Source: Planctomonas deserti
Lineage (GTDB): Bacteria; Actinomycetota; Actinomycetes; Actinomycetales; Microbacteriaceae
DNA length: 64,000 nucleotides
Assembly (NCBI RefSeq): GCF_003067705.1
Contig: NZ_QANL01000003.1
Location: forward strand, 1 to 64,000
Direction of reading: 5' to 3'
Position numbers and translations under genes: made by a program. Each line of letters starts with the position of its first letter. Within the stretch, counting starts at the first letter, position 1. Positions 53,169 to 62,727 of this stretch are shown in pieces. The notes beneath the pieces were generated by a model, which did not search any database, was not told the origin of the DNA, and saw only the letters and a program-made list of their open reading frames with translations.

Positions 53169-53299
53169 CGGTGGTGTCCTTCGAATCGGGGTGGCGAACG
53201 GCACCACTCTCCCCGGGGCCGATCAGCAGCCGATCAGTGACGACGGCGGTCGTGCTCTCGGTGCTGTCGTCCGCGCGGATAGATGCTGTCGGCGGCGCT

Positions 53300-53340
53300 A
53301 TACAGTGGTCGGGATGAGGCACAGCGGGACTGCGGCGTGA
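53300..53340 (+). promoter_or_regulatory. Leaderless 8-codon upstream ORF coupled to the SARP gene
   Basis: TACAGT (53300-53305) lies 7 nt before ATG 53313, which opens an 8-codon frame (MRHSGTAA). Its stop overlaps the GTG start of the SARP regulator (GTGA at 53337-53340). A transcript starting at 53313 would be translated from the upstream frame and passed to the regulator. Confidence 0.45.
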
Positions 53341-55361
53341 CCACCACCTTCGGCGTGCTCGGCCCGGTTGCGGCATGGAGCGGATCCGGCGCACCCCTCG
53401 AGTTGAAGGGCCCGCGGCATCGGGCGGTGCTCGGCCGGCTCCTCGCTGCGCGTGGCCGCGTCGTGCCGCTCGACCTGCTGATCGACGACCTGTGGGAGGA
53501 GCCGCCCGCGTCCGCCGCGGGCGCCATCCGCACCTTCGTCGGCGACCTCCGTCGGGCCCTCGAGCCGGAGCGGCCGCCGCGCGCCGCTCCGCGCCTGCTC
53601 GTCACAGACGGTCCCGGCTACGCCCTGCGGCCCGAACCCGAGGATGTCGACGCGTGGCGCTTCGAGCGCGTGCTGAGCCGGCCGGCGGGTCTCCCCGCAG
53701 TCACCGCTGCTGCAATCGAGGACGCGCTCTCCTGGTGGCGGGGTCCCGCGTACGCGGACTTCGCGGACGAGCCGTGGGCGCGCGCCGAGCGGTCGCGGCT
53801 CCTCGAGCTGCGGCTGACAGCCGTGGAGCGGCTCGCCGAGGCGCGAATGGCGATGGGGCGGGCGGCGGATGCCGTACCCGACCTGGACGCGCACGTGACC
53901 GACCACCCGTGGCGGGAGGACGCCTGGCGACTCCTCGCCCTCGTCCTCTATCGCGCGGGGCGGCAGGGCGACGCGCTCGCCGTGCTCCGGCGCGCCCGGG
54001 ACCGGCTCGCGAGGGAGTTGGGCATCGACCCGGGCCCGGCGCTCGCCGAGCTCGAGACGGACATCCTGCGCCAGGCCGCGCACCTCGCCCTCCCTCCCGC
54101 ACCGAGCGGACCGGACGACGTGTGGGCGCGGGCGACCGCCGCCTACGACCGCACCCTGGGCTTGGGGGCGCGGGCGCGCCTGGAGTCCACGGTCGGCCTG
54201 CTGCGCACTCTCGCCGTGACCGGCGGCGCCGGCCTCGAGGCGGCGCGCGAACAGCGGCTTGGCACCATCCACGCGGCCGAGCAGGTGGGCGACCCCGAGC
54301 TGACGGCACGGGTCGTCGGGAGCTTCGACGTACCCGGCGTGTGGACCCGGTCGGACGAACAGCGGCAGGCCGGCGAGGTGGTCACGGCGGCCGAACGCGC
54401 GCTGGCGGGCCTGGCCGGCACCCCGGGCCAGGGGCACCTGGCGCTGCGGGCGCGGTTGCTCGCGACCATCGCGGTGGAGTCCCGCGGTGTGGCCGACGCC
54501 CGAGGGGGAGAGGCGGCGGTCGAGGCGGAGCGCCTGGCCCGGCGGCTGGACGATCCGGCGCTGCTCGCCTTCGCGCTCGGGGGCGTGTTCCTGCAGAACT
54601 TCTCCCGCGCCGGACTGGCCGAACGACGGGAAGCCGTCGGCGCCGAGCTGATCGCCCTGTCCCAGAGGCACGGCCTGGCCACGTCCGAGATCCTCGGCCG
54701 CCTGGTGCGGATGCAGGCGCGGGGCGCCCTCGGCGACTTCGCCGCGGCGGACGAGCACGCGCTCGCCGCGGACACGCTCGCCGAGCGACACGAGCGGCCG
54801 TTGGTGCACGTCTTCACCTCGTGGTACCGGGCGATGCGGCTCACCGCGACGGGCGCGGATGCGGCGAGTGGGGACGCGGGTGCGAGTCCTGAGGATGCGG
54901 GTCAGGACGCGGAGGCGGCTTACCGGGCCGCGGCCCGAGGGCTTGAGGGCGCCGGGATGCCGGGCCTGGAGCGCGGGATCCTTCCGCTCGCGATTCTGTG
55001 CCTCCGGGTGTGGCGGGGACGGCCGCTGTCGTTTGCCGCCGACACCGAGTGGGGACCGTACGAGCCGTGGGTGCGGCCGCTCCTCCTGATCGAAGCCGGG
55101 CGGCGAACGGAGGCCGCCGTCGCGCTGCGCCGTGCCCCGGAGCCGCCGCCCGACCTGCTGCTCGAGGCGCTGTGGTGTCTGCTCGCCCGCGCGGCCATCG
55201 ACCTGAACGACCAGCCGATGATGCGACGGGCCCGAGCGGCCCTCGAGCCGGCGTCCGGCGAGATCGCGGGTGCGGGCAGCGGAATGCTGACGGTCGGGCC
55301 GGTCGCCCTTCACCTGCGTGCCCTCGATGCGGCCCTCGACGCCTCTCATCCGCATGCCTGA
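53337..55361 (+). CDS. SARP/AfsR-type regulator with BTAD and TPR-like region
   Basis: The 674-residue protein begins with an OmpR-type winged helix (VLGPVAAWSGSGAPLELKGPRHRAVLGRLL, residues about 4-85, with RTFVGDLRRALEP as recognition segment). A bacterial transcriptional activation domain follows (about 95-240) and then a long helical TPR-like region without the AfsR NB-ARC motif. SARP proteins activate secondary metabolism or adjacent genes. The GTG at 53337 is selected because it overlaps the upstream frame; the in-frame ATG 53283 is upstream of the putative -10 box. Next to it is the divergent hydrolase, its likeliest local target. Confidence 0.88.
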   Translation: MTTTFGVLGPVAAWSGSGAPLELKGPRHRAVLGRLLAARGRVVPLDLLIDDLWEEPPASAAGAIRTFVGDLRRALEPERPPRAAPRLLVTDGPGYALRPEPEDVDAWRFERVLSRPAGLPAVTAAAIEDALSWWRGPAYADFADEPWARAERSRLLELRLTAVERLAEARMAMGRAADAVPDLDAHVTDHPWREDAWRLLALVLYRAGRQGDALAVLRRARDRLARELGIDPGPALAELETDILRQAAHLALPPAPSGPDDVWARATAAYDRTLGLGARARLESTVGLLRTLAVTGGAGLEAAREQRLGTIHAAEQVGDPELTARVVGSFDVPGVWTRSDEQRQAGEVVTAAERALAGLAGTPGQGHLALRARLLATIAVESRGVADARGGEAAVEAERLARRLDDPALLAFALGGVFLQNFSRAGLAERREAVGAELIALSQRHGLATSEILGRLVRMQARGALGDFAAADEHALAADTLAERHERPLVHVFTSWYRAMRLTATGADAASGDAGASPEDAGQDAEAAYRAAARGLEGAGMPGLERGILPLAILCLRVWRGRPLSFAADTEWGPYEPWVRPLLLIEAGRRTEAAVALRRAPEPPPDLLLEALWCLLARAAIDLNDQPMMRRARAALEPASGEIAGAGSGMLTVGPVALHLRALDAALDASHPHA

Positions 55362-55508
55362 CGCGCGGCGCGGTCGCGGTCGTGGGGGCCCCTGACGGTG
55401 CTGGGTGCGGGCGATGAGCGCCGGCAGCTCGTGCACCCAGAACGGGGACTGCCCCTGTCGGCCGCAATCGACGATCGTTGTGAGGGATACCGATTGAGGG
55501 GAACCCGC

Positions 55509-55940
55509 ATGCTTTCGATGGCCTACCTGAGCTCGGCGAGCGTCCCCTACTCAGACGAGGACCTCGCCGACCTGCTGCTGCGCAGCCGCGCGAACAACGG
55601 GCGGCTCGGCCTGACCGGCATGCTCCTGTACCGGGATGGTCAGTTCCTGCAGGTGCTGGAGGGTCCGGACGAGGTCGTGCGCGAGCGCTACGAGGTGATC
55701 GCGGCGGACGGCCGGCACAGCAGCGTCCACAAGCTGCTGGAGAGCCAGATCACTGAGCGGCAGTTCCCCGAGTGGACCATGGGCTTCCGCGCGATGACGG
55801 ACGACGTCGTCGCCGACATCCCCGGCTACGCGGACTTCTTCGGCTCGCGATCGGCTCGCCTCGACGGAACGCAGAAGGCGAGCCGCGCCCGCCTGCTGCT
55901 CGAGTGGTTCCGCCACCACTCCTTCGTCCCCGCCGCCTAG
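55509..55940 (+). CDS. BLUF-domain blue-light photoreceptor
   Basis: BLUF proteins bind FAD and change hydrogen bonding in blue light. The 143-residue protein is almost entirely BLUF: Tyr6 (YLSSAS), Asn30 (NNGRLGLTGMLLY), Gln48 (GQFLQVLEG), Trp89 and Met91 (EWTMGFR). Their spacing equals that of Tyr21, Asn45, Gln63, Trp104 and Met106 in AppA, so the photochemistry should be intact. There is no output domain except about 45 C-terminal residues with a helix (ASRARLLLEWFRHH), so it probably works by partner binding. GAGGGGAA precedes ATG 55509. Confidence 0.92.
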   Translation: MLSMAYLSSASVPYSDEDLADLLLRSRANNGRLGLTGMLLYRDGQFLQVLEGPDEVVRERYEVIAADGRHSSVHKLLESQITERQFPEWTMGFRAMTDDVVADIPGYADFFGSRSARLDGTQKASRARLLLEWFRHHSFVPAA

Positions 55941-55960
55941 CCCCACCGCGCCCCCGCTCG

Positions 55961-56134
55961 GTCCCTGAGCCCGTCGAAGGGACGCAACGCGACGGGCTTC
56001 GGGGGTGCCCTCGTACGGTCCCTGAGCCTGTCGAAGGGACGAGCCCCATCCGGTCCCTGAGCTTGTCGAAGGGACGCAACGCGACGGGCTTCGGGGGTGC
56101 CCTCGTACGGTCCCTGAGCTTGTCGAAGGGACGC
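55961..56134. repeat. Four REP-like palindromes in two tandem 82-bp units
   Basis: Forward copies at 55961-55985, 56018-56042, 56053-56077 and 56110-56134. Bases 55961-56042 and 56053-56134 are two nearly identical 82-bp units, each two palindromes joined by the same spacer (about 30 bp, CAACGCGACGGGCTTCGGGG at its start). They differ at two or three positions in the loops. The cluster lies between BLUF and the third DUF222 gene. Confidence 0.88.
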
Positions 56135-56214
56135 GCGTAGCTCCCGCCGCACTTCTCCACACCCTCCGCATCGAGCGGGAAAGCGATGTCGGTGGTCCCT
56201 GGTTCGATGTCGGC

Positions 56215-57594
56215 ATGGAAACACCGACGTTCCCACCCGAACCAACTCCACCACCGAACGAGGCAGAGACGTTCGCCGCGATGATGGATGCGGTGAAGAT
56301 GTTCGAGGGCTTCTCCCGCTGGGCAGCGGCGTGCCGCGCGGAGGCGATCGACCGTGCTCGGCTCTGGACCGAGTCCGCCGACCTCTCCGTTCCCTCGACG
56401 GGCGGGCCGCGCTGGTCCGCGAAGGTGGCCGGACACCGCGTCCTGGTCACCGAACTTGCCTGCGCCTTGCGCGTCTCCGAGCGCGCTGCGGAGAACCTCA
56501 TTGCCGAGAGCCAGGCGCTCGTGCATGACCTGCCCGCGACTCGGAAGGCTCTTCAGGACGGCCGGATCGGCTACCGCCACGCCCAAGTCTTGATCGACCA
56601 CACCGCCACCCTCCCGCCCGCAGGAGTAGTGGCGGTGGAAGAGGCAGTGCTGCCCCAGGCGGAGTCGCTCACGGTCCCCAAGCTTGACCGCGCCACCCGG
56701 GATCTGCGCGAGCGGCTGCACCCGGAGTCGATCCAGGAGCGCCACACGAAGTCGGTCGCCGACCGGCACGTGGAGACGTGTCCGGCGAAGGATGGCATGG
56801 CGTGGCTGAACGCCTTTCTTCCTGCACCGGAGGTGACGGGAATCACCAACCGTCTGCGCGACATCGCGGAGCAACTCAAGGGTGAGCCGGGGGAGGAGAG
56901 GACGCGCACGCAGCTCATGGCCGACGCGTTCACTGACCTACTCCTCGACGGCACCACCACCGCAGCGGCAACGGCTCCGGACGAAAGCACGGCGGGCGAG
57001 GCCGCGGAGGACACTTCGATCCGACGCATCGACGCGCCGATCGGTGTCGGCATCCGCCCGCGCGTTCTGGTGACCGTTCCGGTGCTCACGCTCCTGGGCC
57101 GTTCCGAGGAGCCGGGCACGCTCGAGGGCTACGGGCCGATCGACGCGGACACCGCCCGTCGGATCGCGGCGCGGGCGCGTAGCTTCACCCGCATCCTCAC
57201 GCACCCCGAGACGGGAGCCGTGCTCTCCGTGGGTCGTGATCGGTACGCGGTGCCGAAGGACCTGCGGACGTGGCTCCGGGTGCGCGACGAGACGTGCCGC
57301 TTCCCGGGCTGCAACCGTAGCGCCGCCCGGGCCGACGTCGACCACGTGACCGACTGGCAGTACGGAGGCGGCACCTACTACGGGAACCTCGTGCACCTGT
57401 GCCGATCGCACCATCGGGTAAAGCACCACACCGCATGGTCATCGACGTCGGCGGGTGGCGGGAGGGTGCGCTGGCTCTCACCGAGCGGCCACGAGTACGA
57501 GATCGAACCGGCGACACACATCCGGCCGCCGAAGCGGAAGCGCCTGCAGGTGCAGGGGAGTGCGACACCGATCCCGGACGACCCGCCGTTCTAG
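56215..57594 (+). CDS. DUF222/HNH endonuclease domain protein (13E12 family), divergent third member
   Basis: The 459-residue protein has a DUF222 helical region (residues about 15-330) and the HNH site CRFPGCNRSAARADVDHVTDW followed by NLVHLCRSHHRVKHH, with Cys and His ligands intact. It is of the same family as the two copies at 14183 and 37894 but far diverged, with an N-terminal Pro-rich stretch (FPPEPTPPPN). No LexA-like box is seen upstream. A REP-like palindrome lies 80 bp before the start and another 30 bp after the stop. Activity is inferred from the motif alone. Confidence 0.93.
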   Translation: METPTFPPEPTPPPNEAETFAAMMDAVKMFEGFSRWAAACRAEAIDRARLWTESADLSVPSTGGPRWSAKVAGHRVLVTELACALRVSERAAENLIAESQALVHDLPATRKALQDGRIGYRHAQVLIDHTATLPPAGVVAVEEAVLPQAESLTVPKLDRATRDLRERLHPESIQERHTKSVADRHVETCPAKDGMAWLNAFLPAPEVTGITNRLRDIAEQLKGEPGEERTRTQLMADAFTDLLLDGTTTAAATAPDESTAGEAAEDTSIRRIDAPIGVGIRPRVLVTVPVLTLLGRSEEPGTLEGYGPIDADTARRIAARARSFTRILTHPETGAVLSVGRDRYAVPKDLRTWLRVRDETCRFPGCNRSAARADVDHVTDWQYGGGTYYGNLVHLCRSHHRVKHHTAWSSTSAGGGRVRWLSPSGHEYEIEPATHIRPPKRKRLQVQGSATPIPDDPPF

Positions 57595-57624
57595 CGCGGT
57601 GACCCCAATCCGCGAGGAACGTCA

Positions 57625-59321
<1,697 letters not shown>

Positions 59322-59347
59322 CACGCGGGTCGAGGGAACCCTCCTCA

Positions 59348-59381
59348 GCGGATCCCCGGGCCCGTCGGCTCGGGGATCCGC
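59348..59381. terminator. Bidirectional terminator between hydrolase and twin kinase
   Basis: GCGGATCCCCG (59348-59358) and CGGGGATCCGC (59371-59381) form an 11-bp stem between two convergent genes, 26 bp and 4 bp from their stops. Confidence 0.72.
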
Positions 59382-59385
59382 CGCG

Positions 59386-60603
59386 TCACGCCCCGCGACG
59401 CAGGGCGAGCACGTCCTCCGCGATCCGCTCCACAAATCGGCCGTCGGTGCCGACCGGATGCCCGACGCCCGCCGCAACGAGGTCCGCTGCCTCGCGCATC
59501 GAGCGCTCCACCACCTCGTGCTTCGCCTCCGCCGACAGGCCGCGCAGGTCGTCCCCGGGCAGGTGCAGGGTCCGCTGGACGGCCCGGTGGGCGACTCGCT
59601 CGCGCACCGACGCTTCGCCGGCCTCCAGGCGCGCGACCGTGAGCTCCGCGGGCGCGAGGGCGGCCGAGTACGCCGCCTGCTCCTCGGGGCCGACGATCGC
59701 GCCGCTGAGCACGAGAACGGTCGCGCCTGATCCGGCGAACACCCGTGCCATAGCGCCCGCATTGGCCGCCCGTACCTCGCGGGCGTCGCGGGCATCGCCG
59801 ACATCGCCGACGGCCCGGGCCCTGGCGCTCGGCACGCCCACGCTCAGGAACCCGACCTGCTCGAGGTCGACGAACGCCGAGACGTGGCCTTCCCGCTGGA
59901 CGCGCTGGAAGACCTCCCACGCCACCGTCGACTTGCCCACGGCTCGCGGTCCCGTAACCGCGATCGCGGTCAGGGGACGGCCGCCGGGCATCGCCGCGCC
60001 GGCGAGATCCGCCGCGTTCTCGTCCGACCTGCCGGCCGGGATGATGCGTGACGGCAGGTCCGGCGGCCGAGACTCGACGGCGGCGCGGACGGACGCGACG
60101 ACCTCGTCGACGGATCGCCCCGTGGTGTCGACACTGATGTCAGCGAGGGCGTGGCCGGCGACCTCGTGATCCTCCAGCAGCCGTGCGTGTGCCACGGCAT
60201 CGTCGATCATGTCGGGCTGGTCGCGGTGCCGGACCAGCCGATCGCGGACGTCATCCGTGCTCGCGGTCAGGCGGCACCACACCCAGCCGGCGCCGGCGCC
60301 GGCGCGAGCGAAGTCGGCCATCTCGTCCGGGTCGACGACGCCGGACACGATCAGCCGCCGCATCCCCGCCGCCAGGAACGAGCGGAACACGACGGCGAGG
60401 TTCTGCGCCTTCACCCGGTGATTCCGGGGGTCCGGCGTCGGATAGAGCATTCCGAGCTGGTCGATGTCCACGTACGCGGTGGGCGTGCCCTCCGCGGACC
60501 ACGCGCGGTAGAGGGACCACCCGACCGTCGTCTTGCCGACGCCGGGTGGCCCGAACAACCACAGGACGGACGGGGATCCCTCGCCGGATCCCCGTCCGGT
60601 CAC
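59386..60603 (-). CDS. Twin P-loop kinase-like protein (tandem duplicated NTPase domain)
   Basis: The 405-residue protein has two similar P-loop NTPase units. The first has GPPGVGKTT, VDIDQLGMLYP and later RDRLVRHRD; the second has GPRAVGKST, VDLEQVGFL and RERVAHRAV. Each repeats a Walker A, a VDI/LxQ strand and an Arg-rich lid, as in shikimate-kinase-like or chloramphenicol-phosphotransferase-like proteins. The substrate is unknown. The GTG at 60603 overlaps the stop of the upstream GH43 gene (GTGA), so both are co-translated. An upstream in-frame extension to 60729 overlaps GH43 further and is not supported. Confidence 0.8.
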   Translation of the reverse strand: MTGRGSGEGSPSVLWLFGPPGVGKTTVGWSLYRAWSAEGTPTAYVDIDQLGMLYPTPDPRNHRVKAQNLAVVFRSFLAAGMRRLIVSGVVDPDEMADFARAGAGAGWVWCRLTASTDDVRDRLVRHRDQPDMIDDAVAHARLLEDHEVAGHALADISVDTTGRSVDEVVASVRAAVESRPPDLPSRIIPAGRSDENAADLAGAAMPGGRPLTAIAVTGPRAVGKSTVAWEVFQRVQREGHVSAFVDLEQVGFLSVGVPSARARAVGDVGDARDAREVRAANAGAMARVFAGSGATVLVLSGAIVGPEEQAAYSAALAPAELTVARLEAGEASVRERVAHRAVQRTLHLPGDDLRGLSAEAKHEVVERSMREAADLVAAGVGHPVGTDGRFVERIAEDVLALRRGA

Positions 60604-62558
60604 CGTGCCGACCGCTCCGTCAGGGTGTACGCCCGCACGTAGTCGAAGTCCGCCGTGAAGGTGGTGTTCTCCGGCGCCGCGTACGCGACGAGGGCGATCT
60701 GCGCGTCCCGGCCGAGCGAGTGCGTCCACGTGCCACCGCGGACCCAGTTCTCCCCGTCCTGGCTCGTGTAGGCGGTGTACCCCTCGGTGTCGCCGCCGGC
60801 GTCCCGTCGGTCACGGCCCGTCAAGCGCTCGGCGACGATGCGGAGGTACGTCCACTCCTCGGACGGCGGCCCGACGACCGTGTTCCCGTAGCGCGCCCAC
60901 CCCTCGGGCACCGGGTTCAGCTCCTTGCCGAACTCGGTCTGCCGCGTGTTCCAGATCGAGGCGTTGGTCAGCTTCACGTAGTTGTCCTCGTCGCCGTACA
61001 CGACGATTCCCGCTTGCGCGTAGTTGAAGCAGCAGTCCTCATCCGGCACCGAGACGCGCACCCGGGTCTCGAGCACGTAGTCCTTGCGCGGAGCGTCCCG
61101 AAGCAGCACGTAGGCGTTGTCGAGGTCCGTGAACAGGTCGCCCGTCTGAATGGGCACGGTCAACGCGCCGTTCGACACGGTCGTCGTCGGGACCGCAGGG
61201 GCGGAGGTCACGCCGGGCCACTCCCACTCCCACTCGCCCGACAGGGCCGAGCCGTCGAACTCGTCCGAGTATCCGGGCAGCGGCTTCCCCGGAAGCTGGG
61301 TCTTCACGAGCTCGGTGCGGTGCTTGGACACCTCGCCGGGCTGGCCGGCCGGGGCGTACTGCCGGTCGTCCGAGGGTCCGGAACCGCCGTTGACCGTCGG
61401 CCACTCGTTCACCCAATCGATGGGGTCGAGCAGGGCCGGGCGCTTGGTGAAGCCGACGACCGACTCGAAGAACGGATCCCGCTGATCCACCGCGTGGTAG
61501 ATGGTCCACCAGTCGCCGTTCGCGTCCGTGAAGACCGTGTTGTGACCCGTGCCGACCCAGCGGTTCCCGTTCATCGTGAGGAACGGCGTGCCGCCGGTCT
61601 GCGCGTCCACGAGCGAGTTGCCCTGCTGGTCGACGAAGGGTCCGGTCGGGCTCGTCGAGCGGCCGACGAAGACGCTGTAGCCGGTCAGGGCGCCGTTGCA
61701 GCAGTTCGTGGCCGACAGGAAGATGTAGTAGTACCCCTCCCGGAAGACGACGTTCGCGCCCTCGTACTTGTTGTCGATGGCGACCATCGCGGCCGCGGCC
61801 GTGTCCGCTACGGCGCCGTCCTCGGTGAGGGTCACGGGCGAGGCGTACACGCCACCGTTGTAGCTGCCGTAGTAGAGGGTCGATGCGGTCTCGACCGTGT
61901 CGCTCAGCACGTCGGGGTCGTACGTCCAGCGGAAGTTGCAGCCCGCGCCTGCCCGCTGCGGGGCGACGGCCGGGGTGTCGGAGAACTCCCACGGGCCAGT
62001 CGGGCTTGCGCTCGTGGCGACGCCGATGGCGTTGTCGGTGGTGCAGCCCTCCTCGCCGCTGACGGAGGTTGCCGTGTTCGTGACCACGAAGAACAGGTAG
62101 TACTGGTCGAACGTGGAGGAGTAGGTGACCTCGGGCGCCCACAGCGCGGCGGCCGGGTCTGCCCAGCTCGGCAGCGCATCCGAGGCGTCACCGACGTACG
62201 TCCAGTTGACGAGGTCGGTCGAGGTCATGGTCGGGATGCGGTGGAAGATCAGGTCACCGTTCGCGTCCAGGTCCTCGTCGTTGAGCGGATCGGTGGTGCA
62301 GTACATGTACCAGGTGGTGTCGCCCGGCTGCTGGCCGCGGATCACCGTCGGGTCCGCGCAGCTCTCCACGGCCCCGTCCCCCGGTATCTGCGGCAGGAGC
62401 GGATTCGAGTACGAACCTGGGCTCTTTCCCTGGCCTCGCCTGTCGTTCCCCTCGTCCGCCGCGACACCGGTCGCCGGCACCACGAGGGTGAACGCAAGGA
62501 GTGACCCGAGGAGGACCGAGAGCCCTCCGCCCAGTCGACTCCGCTTCCATCGCACCAT
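60600..62558 (-). CDS. Secreted GH43-family arabinanase-like glycosidase
   Basis: The 652-residue protein has a signal peptide (about 1-35), the five-bladed beta-propeller of GH43 with the catalytic base in SCADPTVIRG, the pKa-modulating Asp in YDPDVLSD and the acid in YEGANVVF. It should cleave arabinan, xylan side chains or related plant polysaccharide. The C-terminal 200 residues (after YSDEFDGSALSGEWEWEW) form a beta-sandwich resembling the DUF1349/carbohydrate-binding domains of GH43 enzymes. AAGGAG precedes ATG 62558. Its stop overlaps the twin P-loop kinase start. Confidence 0.92.
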   Translation of the reverse strand: MVRWKRSRLGGGLSVLLGSLLAFTLVVPATGVAADEGNDRRGQGKSPGSYSNPLLPQIPGDGAVESCADPTVIRGQQPGDTTWYMYCTTDPLNDEDLDANGDLIFHRIPTMTSTDLVNWTYVGDASDALPSWADPAAALWAPEVTYSSTFDQYYLFFVVTNTATSVSGEEGCTTDNAIGVATSASPTGPWEFSDTPAVAPQRAGAGCNFRWTYDPDVLSDTVETASTLYYGSYNGGVYASPVTLTEDGAVADTAAAAMVAIDNKYEGANVVFREGYYYIFLSATNCCNGALTGYSVFVGRSTSPTGPFVDQQGNSLVDAQTGGTPFLTMNGNRWVGTGHNTVFTDANGDWWTIYHAVDQRDPFFESVVGFTKRPALLDPIDWVNEWPTVNGGSGPSDDRQYAPAGQPGEVSKHRTELVKTQLPGKPLPGYSDEFDGSALSGEWEWEWPGVTSAPAVPTTTVSNGALTVPIQTGDLFTDLDNAYVLLRDAPRKDYVLETRVRVSVPDEDCCFNYAQAGIVVYGDEDNYVKLTNASIWNTRQTEFGKELNPVPEGWARYGNTVVGPPSEEWTYLRIVAERLTGRDRRDAGGDTEGYTAYTSQDGENWVRGGTWTHSLGRDAQIALVAYAAPENTTFTADFDYVRAYTLTERSAR

Positions 62559-62679
62559 CACACGCTCCTTCATCGCAGGGTGTGGGCAGACGCCCGCCTC
62601 CGGTCCGGGGCGGGCCGCGTCGGCCTCCCGGCTGACGCTACGCCGGAAACACCGCCGACGCGTGCCGGAAGGCACTCGC

Positions 62680-62704
62680 GGTCCCTGAGCCCGTCGACGG
62701 GACG
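62680..62704. repeat. Single REP-like palindrome
   Basis: A forward copy with GTCCC/GGGAC arms (loop GAGCCCGTCGAC) lies between the ECF sigma gene stop and the GH43 start region. Confidence 0.75.
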
Positions 62705-62727
62705 CAGGACACCGGGGTTCGTGGCGC

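Noticed and set aside
55940-56214. Short frames with recurring peptides such as SLSKG, VPEPVEGT and FDKLRDR
   Set aside because: These are translations of the REP-like palindrome in different frames, not protein repeats.
56135-56214. LexA-like box sought upstream of the third DUF222 gene
   Set aside because: Only a GTTCGA half-site and a weak CATCG/CGATG repeat are present; no TCGAA-N6-TTCGA.
60183-62504. A 773-codon plus-strand frame across GH43 and the twin kinase
   Set aside because: It spans two real genes on the other strand and shows only low-complexity Arg/Val/Gly sequence.
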